Origin: Trichomonas tenax
Taxonomy: Eukaryota > Parabasalia > Trichomonadida > Trichomonadidae
Reading direction: 5' to 3'
Length of the DNA stretch: 64,000 nt
Assembly (NCBI GenBank): GCA_023091735.1
Contig: JALKBU010000045.1
Coordinates: forward strand, 1-64,000
Within the stretch, counting starts at the first letter, position 1; each line of letters starts with the position of its first letter. The notes beneath the pieces were generated by a model. It had not been told where the DNA came from, made no database searches, and worked only from the letters and a program-made list of their open reading frames with translations. The position numbers and the translations under genes were made by a program. Below are positions 28,259 to 37,961 of the stretch, piece after piece.

Positions 28259-28998
28259 CTTTTACCACATTTTTCAAAGAATCCTTATGTATTAAAAAAA
28301 AAATCTATGAGAGCGCAGAATTTTACGGAAGCGAAACGTGCCAATATCTTATTCAAAGCAAGATTGATGAAATTGATGGTGAAGAATTTGATCTCGAAAA
28401 GAAAACATACATTAATATAATAGATATGGAATGCAGACGAACTTCAAATAGCAAACAGTTTTATGAATATGTTGTTGGTAAAACCATAATTGTTGATATT
28501 GATGATGGAAAATCTAAATTTACTGAAGAAAATGGTGGTGATATATTGATACAATGCCGGTATGCTGACTCTGCGGTTCTTTGGGCTTATTCTATTGAAA
28601 ATAAAGACTAAAAAAAGATCACAGAGGTGTACTTCCGATTCATGTTGCTACAAAATACAATCATTCCGGAATTGTTGAAGCATTGATGATGGTTGGAGCT
28701 GATGCCACGCTACCTGATAGCAATGGCATGAATGCATTGCATTATGCAATTGTTAAAAGGCAGCACTGAAGTTTTAAGTATTTTTGAGAAACACGAAACA
28801 TTCCAAATTGATAAATATATTGGATTTTTCTTACTGGAAGGGCATTACCTCAGTTTACTCTGGCTTACATCAAACGGTTATACCGATAAAATCCAGAAGT
28901 TTATCAAGCGCCATCCATTAATAATACGAAGAATCAATTCAAATGAAACAACAAAGAAAATATTTTCAATGTTTGGATTTAATACATTTGGAATATGA
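28126..28998 (+). pseudogene. Ankyrin-repeat (DUF3447-type) gene, frameshifted
   Basis: Three consecutive coding blocks lie in different frames. Block 1 (28126-28611) starts MLFSFFGKKYSKCS and ends in a helical region typical of trichomonad ankyrin/DUF3447 proteins. Block 2 (about 28612-28768), entered after a +1 shift, encodes a clear ankyrin repeat (GVLPIHVATKYNHSGIVEAL, then GADATLPDSNGMNALHYAIV). Block 3 (to 28998) is in the third frame and ends SMFGFNTFGI. At least two indels break the gene near 28611 and 28760. These proteins form a huge family in Trichomonas with unknown roles. The promoter and start are shared with the repeats at 37.5-38.3 kb. Confidence 0.8.
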
Positions 28999-29382
28999 TT
29001 CGATTTTTTTTTTGATGGGGATAAAAATATGTCTAAAAATGATGAGTCGACAATTTATCAGTATTAACTCCATCTCTTACACTAATTAGTGCATACTAGT
29101 TTATAGCATAAAGTTCTGACGATTCAACTGCAAAAATGAGCAATCTTGAAGTCACATTACTGCATCCATAAGTGAAAATAATATCCTTTGATCATAATTA
29201 GAATTTATTACTGATGCATGGGAAATTGTTAAATTTATAACCACAAATTGCAATTATAATATAGCAACCCATTTTATTTTAATCAGACCCTTATTTATAT
29301 GCATACCCCTATTTATTTTTGATAAACCCTAAAGTCATCATTTATCCCCTTTTTAGTTTTGGAAGACCCTTTTTAGGTTTTC
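28999..29382. other. AT-rich spacer before the importin-beta-like gene
   Basis: 384 bp. Three short near-repeats of the type ACCC(T/A)TTTTTA lie at about 29288-29375, just before the gene. No coding signal. Confidence 0.45.
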
Positions 29383-32181
29383 ATGAATGAAATTTGTTTA
29401 ATTCTCGATAATCTGAATACATCGAGCAATGAAGTGATACACGAGGCAGAGGGTAGGATACAGGAACTGGCAGAAACGAATTTTCCATATCTTTTTCAAT
29501 TATTAGCGAATTTAGTTTTTGACCAATCACAAATGAAGTATCATTTACATGCAGTTATCATTTTAAATCGCGAATTTTTGATGTACAAACTGTCTGGTGA
29601 TATAAATCAGCAAATCTTTGGTTTTGACCTACAAATTCTTGAAAATGAGAGCTTTCCAATAGAGATAAAGGAATACATCATCAGCATATTCCAGAAGCAC
29701 ATTATAAACATGGCGTCACACAATGAACTTTTTCAAATTTGGCCGAAAGTATTTGATTTGATGACTCAATTCACTTGTTCACAGAATGAAACGAACGTAT
29801 ATCTAGGATCAATCTTTTTTGCATTCGTTTCAACTGTTTTACCTCATATAGAGCATTTACAAGTCGTTTTTTCATTTTTGCAATCATTAAATATCGAACT
29901 AAGCAGCAAAACTCAATGCAAGGTGATGATTTTCTACATCAACTATTCAAGAACACCCCAAGCTTCTGATGGAATAACAGAAGTGCTCCAAAACTTGCCA
30001 GAATTGCTTTCGAATGTCGATGAGGACCAATTTATTGATATTATTGATGTGTATATGAATTATCAAGTTGGATCACAAATAGCAATCGAAGTAATTAATG
30101 TCTGCTTCCAGAAACTGCAAGATGAGATTTTTGGAAGAAAGAGTTTCATTATTTCATTATTATCAAGCGCATTCGACAATTTCCAACATATAAGAGACTT
30201 CATTTTGCAGAATTTAGTTGAATATGCAAAGTTATTGTTATATCTAATGGTAAATGATACTTCATTGATACCAGAAGTTACTCAGTTCTTCGAATCATTG
30301 ATAAATTATCAAGTAGAAAATTCAGACGATAACATACAAAGATTGTTACAAGAATTGATTGAAGTGCTTCAAAATACATATGTTACAAGTTTCATTCTTC
30401 GATTTATTAATCTCGATCCCCAAAATACAAGCGCTATAGAAGCACTTCTCCAATTTGTTGCCGATGAAGACGATATCACATATTCGATCGCTGCGAACTC
30501 GTTGTTGGACATTATTGAACATCAATTCATGAATATCTCTGAAAATATCTATTCTCCATGCATCCAGAGCCTTTTGACAACATACAAGGAAACAGAGCGT
30601 GAACTTTTACCAGAAGTAATCTTCAAATTCGTGAGAGCAACAGGTTTAGAAGTTTTTTCAGATGAAATATTGGAATATTACAAACAAACAGCAAATATTT
30701 GGCTTTGCCTTGCTTTGCATGTTTCTGCAAAATCATTGAATCAAGAAGATTTCCATACATATGTTGCAAAATTACTTGAAATTCTTTTGTCAAATATAGA
30801 ACCAAAAATCATTTCAGAAATATTCGGCTGCTTATGTCTTATATTGGAGGAATACAATGTTAGAGAAGATGAAGGTTTATCTGCACTTTTAGCGGAGATA
30901 CTCCAAAAAATTATTGATGAATTCGATTATTTAGTAACATATCCAGATTTTCCATCATTTATAAGTTATTGCGGCATCAGTTCGGAAAATTTGCTTTCCA
31001 TTATTCAATTAATCATTTCTAAGATCCCAGAGATCGAAATACAGTATAAGATTTCAGGAACATCAACGGAAAATTGCTTTGAGTTCCAGTACGAAAACAA
31101 ACCTGCTTTTTGTTCGAATGAAGAGTTAAATCATGTCACACAAGTCTTAGAAACATTGTATTCAACATTAGAAACATTCAATCAAGGTCTTTCACAAGAA
31201 ACATATTTATTAATTCTTGATTGCTGCTTTAATACTTTTGATAAATATGATGCTCAGTTTTCAGATGTTCATTCTGATATTTTCTTGATTTTAGCGGAGT
31301 TATATTATCAAAACAGAAGCGTTGAATTATTTAAATTAATTGCTCCAAAGCTTTTAAATGTTCAATGCACACTTCAAAGCTATCTGCAAACAAGATTAAC
31401 ACTTTGCGTTTCTTTCTCAGATCTCGAAGAAATTTGGGGAGATGAACAACTTCTGAGATTGTTTTATGAACTCGTGATTCATGATATCAAAGATATTCTC
31501 ATATATGAAGATACTTTGATCAGTGCTAATTACGCACAGTCTGATGCTGATTCGAGTTCTTATGGAGAATATGTTCTAGGATATGCAAATCTTCTCACTT
31601 CATTCTTAGAAACACCATTTAGAGGTGAATGTCTCGAGAATGTCCAAAAATTAGAAATTTCATTCCCTATTCATGAGCAAACACATGCGCTTCATAGGAT
31701 TCTTATTGTTATATTCTGGACACATGCAGTTATTAAAGTTGATGAATTTAAACATATGCTTTCACAGGTTAGAGATCAACTGAATGAATTACTTGCAAAT
31801 GGATCTACTTCTGAACAAATCGCTTGCATCAATGCGATCGAATATATCTTTAACAACAGCGAAGTCTCTCTTGAAACAATCAAAGAGTATTTCAACTTAT
31901 TCTTCGCTTTAGCAAATCAAAACAAACTCATTGGAGAACACGTTTTACCAATTACATCAAGAATTATGCAGCAACATTTTGATGCCAATCTAATAAGTGA
32001 ATATCTTGAACAGTTCTTAGGTTTGTATGGTGAATTTGTTAGAGATCAATCTGTTGGTGAATTTCTCCAACAACTATATAAAGCAATTCCTGGAAATCCA
32101 ATTTTAGCGCCATTCCAAGAACGCATTGCCGAAATGTTTAATGGCGGAATGGAAGAAAGTGAAAATGAAGAAGAATATTAA
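29383..32181 (+). CDS. Importin-beta-family (karyopherin) HEAT repeat protein
   Basis: A 932-residue, entirely helical HEAT-repeat protein. The N-terminus (DNLNTSSNEVIHEAEGRIQE, then FPYLFQLLANLVFD and AVIILNREF) matches the importin-beta N-terminal domain, the Ran-binding region in which a short helix counts 'N..N..R..AE..L'. The C-terminus is acidic (GGMEESENEEEY). Karyopherins carry cargo through nuclear pores under control of Ran-GTP. Whether this is an importin or exportin, and the closest human class, cannot be decided by eye. The start is the first ATG after a T-rich leader. Confidence 0.75.
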   Translation: MNEICLILDNLNTSSNEVIHEAEGRIQELAETNFPYLFQLLANLVFDQSQMKYHLHAVIILNREFLMYKLSGDINQQIFGFDLQILENESFPIEIKEYIISIFQKHIINMASHNELFQIWPKVFDLMTQFTCSQNETNVYLGSIFFAFVSTVLPHIEHLQVVFSFLQSLNIELSSKTQCKVMIFYINYSRTPQASDGITEVLQNLPELLSNVDEDQFIDIIDVYMNYQVGSQIAIEVINVCFQKLQDEIFGRKSFIISLLSSAFDNFQHIRDFILQNLVEYAKLLLYLMVNDTSLIPEVTQFFESLINYQVENSDDNIQRLLQELIEVLQNTYVTSFILRFINLDPQNTSAIEALLQFVADEDDITYSIAANSLLDIIEHQFMNISENIYSPCIQSLLTTYKETERELLPEVIFKFVRATGLEVFSDEILEYYKQTANIWLCLALHVSAKSLNQEDFHTYVAKLLEILLSNIEPKIISEIFGCLCLILEEYNVREDEGLSALLAEILQKIIDEFDYLVTYPDFPSFISYCGISSENLLSIIQLIISKIPEIEIQYKISGTSTENCFEFQYENKPAFCSNEELNHVTQVLETLYSTLETFNQGLSQETYLLILDCCFNTFDKYDAQFSDVHSDIFLILAELYYQNRSVELFKLIAPKLLNVQCTLQSYLQTRLTLCVSFSDLEEIWGDEQLLRLFYELVIHDIKDILIYEDTLISANYAQSDADSSSYGEYVLGYANLLTSFLETPFRGECLENVQKLEISFPIHEQTHALHRILIVIFWTHAVIKVDEFKHMLSQVRDQLNELLANGSTSEQIACINAIEYIFNNSEVSLETIKEYFNLFFALANQNKLIGEHVLPITSRIMQQHFDANLISEYLEQFLGLYGEFVRDQSVGEFLQQLYKAIPGNPILAPFQERIAEMFNGGMEESENEEEY

Positions 32182-32248
32182 TGTGTTTGTGTAGTCATAG
32201 AGTAAAAAAATGAATATTATTTAACTAAGGAGAGTAAAGTATTATTTT

Positions 32249-35200
32249 TTAATCGGAACCATTCTCATTATCATCCTCTTCAACCTTCTTTGTGCGAGCG
32301 CGTCTGCCCTTCTTCATGAGTCTCCTTCCGGCTGTTGCCTCGACACCATCCTGTGGGGATTCTGCCTTCATTCCGGCAGCGTCATCGTCATCGGCTGGAG
32401 CGGCAGCAGAGGCTGGCTTTCTTGGTCTTGGGCTGCCCATCATCATTGGAGCGCCCATTGGGCCTTTGACCATTCCTGCGAGAGCTGCGATCTTGGAGTT
32501 AACCTTCTTTCTAGTTGTCGCTGGAGCTGCTTCCTCCTTCTTTGGCTCATCATCATCGAAAAGTGATTTCTTTGGCTTCGACTTAACTGCGTCGGCATCA
32601 TCATCGTCATCATCAAATAAGGACTTCCTTGCTGTTCTCTTTGGCTTTGCCTCTTCCTTCTTCGGCTCTGGCTTCTTTTCAGCTGGCTTAGCTGGTGCGT
32701 CTTCTTCATCATCATCGAAGAACGACTTCTTTGTGACCTTATCAGACTTTGGCTGAATTGGTGTGACATTGAGGTCGGAGAACATTCTGTTGGAGTTATC
32801 CTGACCCTTGGCTGCTGGTGCAGCTGCCTTCTTCTTGTCAGCTTGCTTAGCGGGGATTGGGTCCTCTTCATCAAAGAGTGACTTCTTGGCTGGCTTTGGC
32901 GCCTCCTCCTTCTTCGGAGATGGCTTTGGATTCTCTTCCTCAGCAAACAATGAAGACTTGGCTGGTTTAGCAGGAGCAGAATCATCCTCATCGAAGAGAG
33001 ATTTCTTAGCTGGCTTTGGAGCCCCTTCCTTCTTCTCTGGTTTTGGTGCTGGCTTGTCGTCCTCTGCGAACAGTGAAGACTTGGCTGGTTTAGCAGCTGG
33101 CTCATCGTCATCGAATAATGACTTCTTAGCTGGCTTTGGAGATTCCTCCTTCTTCTCAGCTGGCTTTGGTGCCGGCTTTTCTTCATCGGCAAATAATGAT
33201 GACTTAGCTGGCTTAGCGGCTGGAATTGGATCTTCATCACCAAAGAGTGATTTCTTAGCTGGCTTTGGTGATTCCTCCTTCTTCTCTACTGGCTTTGGAG
33301 CCGGCCTTTCTTCATCGGAAAACAATGAAGACTTGGCTGGTTTGGCAGCTGGGATTGGATCATCATCTTCACCGAAGAGAGACTTCTTAGCTGGCTCAGG
33401 AGCTTCTTCTTTCTTTTCCTCAACCTTTGGCTTAGCTGGCTCATCATCAGCGAAAAGTGATGACTTGGCTGGCTTAGCAGCTGGAATTGGATCATCGTCT
33501 TCACCAAAGAGTGACTTCTTGGCTGGCTTTGGAGCCTCCTCCTTCTTCTCTTCAACCTTTGGCTTTGCGGCAATTGGATCATCATCTTCACCAAAGAGTG
33601 ACTTCTTGGCTGGCTTTGGAGCCTCCTCCTTCTTCTCTTCAACCTTTGGCTTTGCGGCAATTGGATCATCATCTTCACCAAAGAGAGATTTCTTAGCTGG
33701 CTTTGGAGCCTCCTCCTTCTTCTGAGCTGGCTTCTCTTCATCAACAAATAATGATGACTTAGCTGGTTTAGCAGCTGGCTCATCATCGTCGAATAATGAC
33801 TTCTGAGCTGGCTTTGGAGATTCCTCCTTCTTTTCGGCTGGCTTAGCTGCGATTGGTTCATCGTCGAAGAGTGATTTCTTGGCTGGCTTTGGCTTTTCCT
33901 TCTTTTCTTCGGCCTTTGGCTTGGCAGCTATTGGGTCCTCATCATCGAAGAGAAAACCACCCTTCTTAGCAACTGGCTTGGCTTCTTCCTTCTTTTCAGC
34001 TGGCTTAGCTGGGTGTGGCTCGTCATCAAATAATGACTTCTTCGCTGGCTTCGGCTCTTCCTTCTTTTCCTCAGTCTTTAGCTTAGAAACAATTGGCTCG
34101 TCATCATCGAAGAGTGACTTCTTTGCTGGCTTTGGAGATTCCTCCTTCTTCTCGACTGGCTTTGTTGGCAATGGCTCATCATCGAACAAAAATCCAGACT
34201 TCATGGCAGCTGGCTTAGCCGGGAGTGGTTCATCATCGAAGAGTGATGACTTCTTCGGCTTGGACTCCTCCTTCTTCTCAGCGAGCTTTGTTGGAAGTGG
34301 TTCATCATCGAAGAGGGAACCACCCTTCTTTGCGGCTGGCTTAACAGCGATTGGCTCATCGTCATCGAATAATGATCCAGACTTCTTGACTGGCTTAGCC
34401 TCTTCCTTCTTGGCGGCTGGCTTAGCGACAATCGGATCTTCATCATCGAACAATGATCCACCAGACTTCTTGGCGGCTGGCTTAGCGGCAATCGGATCTT
34501 CATCATCGAACAATGATCCGACATTCTTTGCTGCTGGCTTGGCCTTAGAAAGTGGCTCATCGACATCAGCGAATAATGAACCGCTGTTGGACTTCTTCAT
34601 TGGAGCATCCTTTGCCTTTGGCGATGGCTCATCATCACCGAACAATGAGCCGCCAGACGACTTCTTCTCCTTCTTAGGAGCTGGCTCTTCGTCTCCAAAC
34701 AACGAAGATCCACCAGACTTCTTTTCTTTCTTAGGAGCTGACTCTTCATCATCGAAGAGTGACGAACCACCAGATTTCTTCTCCTTCTTTGGTGCTGGCT
34801 CTTCGTCTCCGAATAATGAACCACCAGTGGACTTTCTCTCCTTCTTCTTAGGAGCTGGCTCTTCGTCTCCGAACAAGGAGCTGCCTGTGGACTTCTTTTC
34901 CGTCTTTGGCGCTGGTTCCTCGTCTCCGAAGAGTGACGAACCACCAGACTTCTTCTCCTTCTTCGGAGCTAGTTCTTCGTCACCGAAGAGAGAACCGCCA
35001 GACTTCTTGGATGAGCCACCAATTTCATCACCGAAGAGTGATGAAGCGGCTGAAGAGTGCTTCTTCTTAGGCTTCTCTGCTTCTGGCTCGTCGCCGAAGA
35101 GAGATGGCTTTGATGTTGGAACTTCTTCCTTGGCATCCTTGGAAACATCTTCCGTGGATGCAGCTGGTGTGTCGAAGAGTGACTGATCGAACAAGGAAGC

Positions 35201-36532
35201 ATGCTTTCTTCCGCGGCGCTTTCCACCCTTTGCACCAGTTGATGGAGCATCGAAGATGGATGATGTCTTTCCTGCACCGCTCTCGTTGAGGTCATCGAAG
35301 AGTGAGATTGTCTTCTTCTTCTTCTTGTTGGTAGGAGCAGAGGCTTCACCGAACAAGTCGAAGGCGTTTGTCGACTTCTTCTTTGCTGTTGCTGGAGCAG
35401 CGAATAATCCATCACCTTCCTCTTTCTCTGGCTGTTCTTCTGAAATCGTGTCGAAAAGTGATGGTTTCTTCTGCTTTGGTGATGGCTTTGTGTTGTCGTC
35501 GACATCGAATATTGAAAGCTGTGGCTTTGCAGCTGGCTTCTTCTCGTCATCGACATCGAAGATGGAAAGGGGCTGCTTTGGCTTCGTTTCTGCAGCGATT
35601 GGTGGCTCTTCTTCTCCGAAAAGCGCCTTTTCTGTTTCTGTAAGAACACGTTGCTTTGGCTGTTCCTCTCCTTCGTTGAAAAGATCTGATGGTGTTTCTG
35701 TTTCTCCAGTTTCTGATTCTGGCTTTTGTTCGCCGGATTCTGGTGCTCCTTCACCCACTGGCTGTTCTCCAGCTGGTTGATCTGCTGGTGCTTCTTCAGG
35801 AGCGACAGCGCCTGGTGTGGCATCAATTGGTTCTGGAATTTCTGGCTTGAGGAATGAAATTGTCATAAGCGGGTGATTTACCTCTCCGAAGATTGGATTT
35901 GTTTTGATGTGTGTAATTGTATTTTGGAAAGCTGTTGTGTATTTTGGCATGACAATCTGACGGAGGGCTTCTTGTGGCGATAATTTTGGCTCTTCTGTTT
36001 CCTGAGCCTGCGGGATTTCTGATGCAACATCATTACCCTCGATACGACGTTCAACGAATTGATTTAAGCATAAAACATCGAGAGAACCGTAAGCATTGTT
36101 AAGTTGTGTTTCAGCTGCATCGACAGCACAGATGAGGCCTTCTAATTCGCGCTGTGTATCACGTGTTTTCTGATAAATTCGATCTGAAAATTCTTTGAGG
36201 TAGTGGTAGAAGCCGCTATCTGATGCGAGAGTCCATCTCTGTGTCTTGGCTGCTTCTTCCATTTGCTGGATAGTCCACGGTTTGTCCATTGATTGGTCCA
36301 TTCCAGGAACAATCATTGGATTCACTGGATCAGCGTTTGAATCTGCTCCTCCGACCGGCGGTGGTGGTGGCGGTGGCGGTGGAGCGCCTGATCCGCCGAA
36401 ATCTGCGGAACCATGAACTGCATTATCCATCATTGTCTGGAATTTTGCATTTGTCGCCATCTTTGGTGCCGAGGACGTTGAAGGCGGCGGCGGCGGAGGT
36501 GGGGGTGGGGGTGGCGGTGGTGGAAGCGACAT
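32249..36532 (-). CDS. FAM21/WASHC2-like WASH complex subunit with expanded LF-motif tail
   Basis: The 1427-residue protein starts with a poly-Pro block (14 consecutive Pro), a second Pro run near residue 52, and then a head domain (~80-215). In the head, KPWTIQQMEEAAKTQRWTLA, SDSGFYHYLKEFSDRIYQKT, and LEGLICAVDAAE then LNNAYGSLDVLCLNQFVERR follow the human FAM21 head ([20 protein letters not shown]...GLI...NVFNDFLMLSNTQFIENRV). The remaining ~1100 residues are a disordered Lys/Pro/Glu tail with nearly 50 motifs of the form [S/G][L/I]FxDE. These match FAM21 LFa motifs that bind retromer VPS35. Near the C-terminus SKIAALAGMVKGPMG resembles the short motifs of FAM21. FAM21 carries WASH to endosomes. 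The poly-Pro N-terminus is not present in animal FAM21 and may bind profilin. Confidence 0.75.
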   Translation of the reverse strand: MSLPPPPPPPPPPPPPPSTSSAPKMATNAKFQTMMDNAVHGSADFGGSGAPPPPPPPPPVGGADSNADPVNPMIVPGMDQSMDKPWTIQQMEEAAKTQRWTLASDSGFYHYLKEFSDRIYQKTRDTQRELEGLICAVDAAETQLNNAYGSLDVLCLNQFVERRIEGNDVASEIPQAQETEEPKLSPQEALRQIVMPKYTTAFQNTITHIKTNPIFGEVNHPLMTISFLKPEIPEPIDATPGAVAPEEAPADQPAGEQPVGEGAPESGEQKPESETGETETPSDLFNEGEEQPKQRVLTETEKALFGEEEPPIAAETKPKQPLSIFDVDDEKKPAAKPQLSIFDVDDNTKPSPKQKKPSLFDTISEEQPEKEEGDGLFAAPATAKKKSTNAFDLFGEASAPTNKKKKKTISLFDDLNESGAGKTSSIFDAPSTGAKGGKRRGRKHASLFDQSLFDTPAASTEDVSKDAKEEVPTSKPSLFGDEPEAEKPKKKHSSAASSLFGDEIGGSSKKSGGSLFGDEELAPKKEKKSGGSSLFGDEEPAPKTEKKSTGSSLFGDEEPAPKKKERKSTGGSLFGDEEPAPKKEKKSGGSSLFDDEESAPKKEKKSGGSSLFGDEEPAPKKEKKSSGGSLFGDDEPSPKAKDAPMKKSNSGSLFADVDEPLSKAKPAAKNVGSLFDDEDPIAAKPAAKKSGGSLFDDEDPIVAKPAAKKEEAKPVKKSGSLFDDDEPIAVKPAAKKGGSLFDDEPLPTKLAEKKEESKPKKSSLFDDEPLPAKPAAMKSGFLFDDEPLPTKPVEKKEESPKPAKKSLFDDDEPIVSKLKTEEKKEEPKPAKKSLFDDEPHPAKPAEKKEEAKPVAKKGGFLFDDEDPIAAKPKAEEKKEKPKPAKKSLFDDEPIAAKPAEKKEESPKPAQKSLFDDDEPAAKPAKSSLFVDEEKPAQKKEEAPKPAKKSLFGEDDDPIAAKPKVEEKKEEAPKPAKKSLFGEDDDPIAAKPKVEEKKEEAPKPAKKSLFGEDDDPIPAAKPAKSSLFADDEPAKPKVEEKKEEAPEPAKKSLFGEDDDPIPAAKPAKSSLFSDEERPAPKPVEKKEESPKPAKKSLFGDEDPIPAAKPAKSSLFADEEKPAPKPAEKKEESPKPAKKSLFDDDEPAAKPAKSSLFAEDDKPAPKPEKKEGAPKPAKKSLFDEDDSAPAKPAKSSLFAEEENPKPSPKKEEAPKPAKKSLFDEEDPIPAKQADKKKAAAPAAKGQDNSNRMFSDLNVTPIQPKSDKVTKKSFFDDDEEDAPAKPAEKKPEPKKEEAKPKRTARKSLFDDDDDDADAVKSKPKKSLFDDDEPKKEEAAPATTRKKVNSKIAALAGMVKGPMGAPMMMGSPRPRKPASAAAPADDDDAAGMKAESPQDGVEATAGRRLMKKGRRARTKKVEEDDNENGSD

Positions 36533-36557
36533 TATATTATTTTAGAAGTTTCTGTAG

Positions 36558-36568
36558 TTTACATGGAT
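36558..36568 (-). promoter_or_regulatory. Proximal TGACATGTAAA-like element of the FAM21-like gene
   Basis: Sense ATCCATGTAAA, 26 nt before the start codon at 36532, the same spacing as in the LRR gene. Confidence 0.45.
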
Positions 36569-36718
36569 GGCGGTTTGGAATCCGAATCTTTCACTATTTC
36601 AATGTTTGCGCTTCGTTCTCGAAGACACAGTATAAAGTCATTGCGCAGAACTTAATCTCACTAAAATCATGAAAAAATACACTATTTTCGGTAATTCCGC
36701 CTGCAAGTCAACATCAAA

Positions 36719-36906
36719 TTTACATGTCAAATCAAACATTTTACATGTCGATTAACGCAGAAATATATCATTTACACGACAAATTTATATTTTACTTGCC
36801 AAAAAATTATATCAATGAAAAGTATATTTACATGACATTTTTATTTATTACACGACAAATATCAATATTAAGAAATTTACATATCATTTTGACAGTTTAC
36901 ATGTCA
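36719..36906 (-). promoter_or_regulatory. Array of eight TGACATGTAAA-type motifs in four doublets
   Basis: Copies of TTTACATGTCA (plus strand) start at 36719, 36740, 36771, 36791, 36827, 36847, 36876 and 36896. Two are exact and six differ at one to three positions. All have the same orientation, pointing toward the FAM21-like gene. Within pairs the spacing is 20-21 bp; pair-to-pair spacing is 49-56 bp. The two-turn spacing within doublets suggests a protein binding side by side on one helix face. The array lies 190-370 bp before the FAM21 start and ends about 34 bp before a GC-rich island. Confidence 0.7.
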
Positions 36907-36939
36907 AAAGAAGTCAAATTCCATGCGGTTGGGAAGTTT

Positions 36940-37032
36940 GTGGTCCAATCTTCACGCGCCGTGGGAGATATCTATCTGGCTTTTTAGCGCTTAAAGGCCG
37001 GTGCTTGGGGAGCTGCCAGAGCCAGATACATG
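36940..37032. ncRNA. GC-rich island, candidate structured RNA
   Basis: About 90 bp of near-50% or higher GC in very AT-rich surroundings. TATCTGGCT (36973-36981) pairs perfectly with AGCCAGATA (37020-37028). The enclosed part contains AGCGCTT and GGCCGGTGCTTGGGG-AGCTGCC with further pairing potential. Neither strand has an open frame longer than about 30 codons here; the minus strand has a 15-codon ORF starting at 37032. It does not match U1, U2, U4, U5, U6, SRP or RNase P/MRP signatures that I can recognise. Strand and function are unknown. Confidence 0.4.
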
Positions 37033-37531
37033 GTGTTAATTTTGAAGTTTTTGTATTTTATGTATTTTTCCATTCGTTTTTATTCATTCGACTTCTTATG
37101 AAATGATTTAAAATATCTTTTAACTTACAGCAAACACATTTCAATAAGAGTTTCTTGACATTCGAATTTAAAATGTTATAAATATTGCCATTACAAGATA
37201 TATTGCTATTTGGTTTAATCCCAATCTCGAAGTGAATCAATAAAATATACTTTTAAAAGATTGTTCTGCCCTTTCATATATGATATGAACGGTCGGAAGT
37301 GAATTTGACGGTATCCTCTCAATTTTAGTTTACAAAATAATGGTACCACTAGGATCGCAGCATTTCGGTAATACTATTAATGGTACTTTTAAGCCCTAAC
37401 AAATTTTTGACATTTGGCAAATTTTGAGGAGGCCATATAGTTACAATGTCTCTTTGCATGTATTCGATATAATATCAATTCAAAACATATACATGTTAAC
37501 ATTAAGCGCAATTTAAATAAAAACGTATTTT
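37033..37531. other. AT-rich intergenic region
   Basis: 500 bp with no coding signal, ending where promoter-repeat copy 2 begins. Confidence 0.5.
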
Positions 37532-37961
37532 GGCTTGTCTAAAATTGATACGCAAAGTCGGCGAAACTCGTTTTTTAACTCACTGGATTAACTTCTTGCG
37601 AAGTTATTGAACCACAATGTACAAAATACTGTTGTGCATGACATATTAAAGAATTAGATAACAAAGTCTATATTTCATTAAAATATTAGATATATCTTGC
37701 ATCAAAAACATTGATTTACCATGATGTGCTTTATTCATTATAATATATTATATTCACATTGTATAGCATTTTTATAACGTAAAATAGGCTATTGTCGATG
37801 ATAAATAGGTAAATCTAATCACAAATATGCTTTTTTAGCTTTTTTTTGAAAAAAGTATTCCAAGTGTTCACACATAAGCTCTGTGTGTTATTCTTCTCAA
37901 TTTAATAAACTTGTCAAATTTAGTCGCGCAAAAAAAGAAGCATCATTATTTTTGGGAGAAT
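37532..37961 (+). repeat. Ankyrin-gene promoter repeat, copy 2
   Basis: Same orientation as copy 1 (27831-28258) and same end points: it starts GGCTTGTCTAAAATTG and stops at GGGAGAAT. An extra T in the first codons (ATGCTTTTTTAG) creates an immediate stop. The rest of the ankyrin gene is missing. Confidence 0.85.

Noticed and set aside
32808..35186. Long plus-strand open frames (up to 435 codons) across the FAM21-like gene
   Set aside because: They are antisense to a repetitive, codon-biased tail and encode Ser/Phe/Ala-rich low complexity. The minus strand carries the recognisable head domain and LF motifs.
36719..36906. CRISPR-like array
   Set aside because: Units are 11 bp, degenerate and unequally spaced, the genome is eukaryotic, and no cas genes exist nearby.
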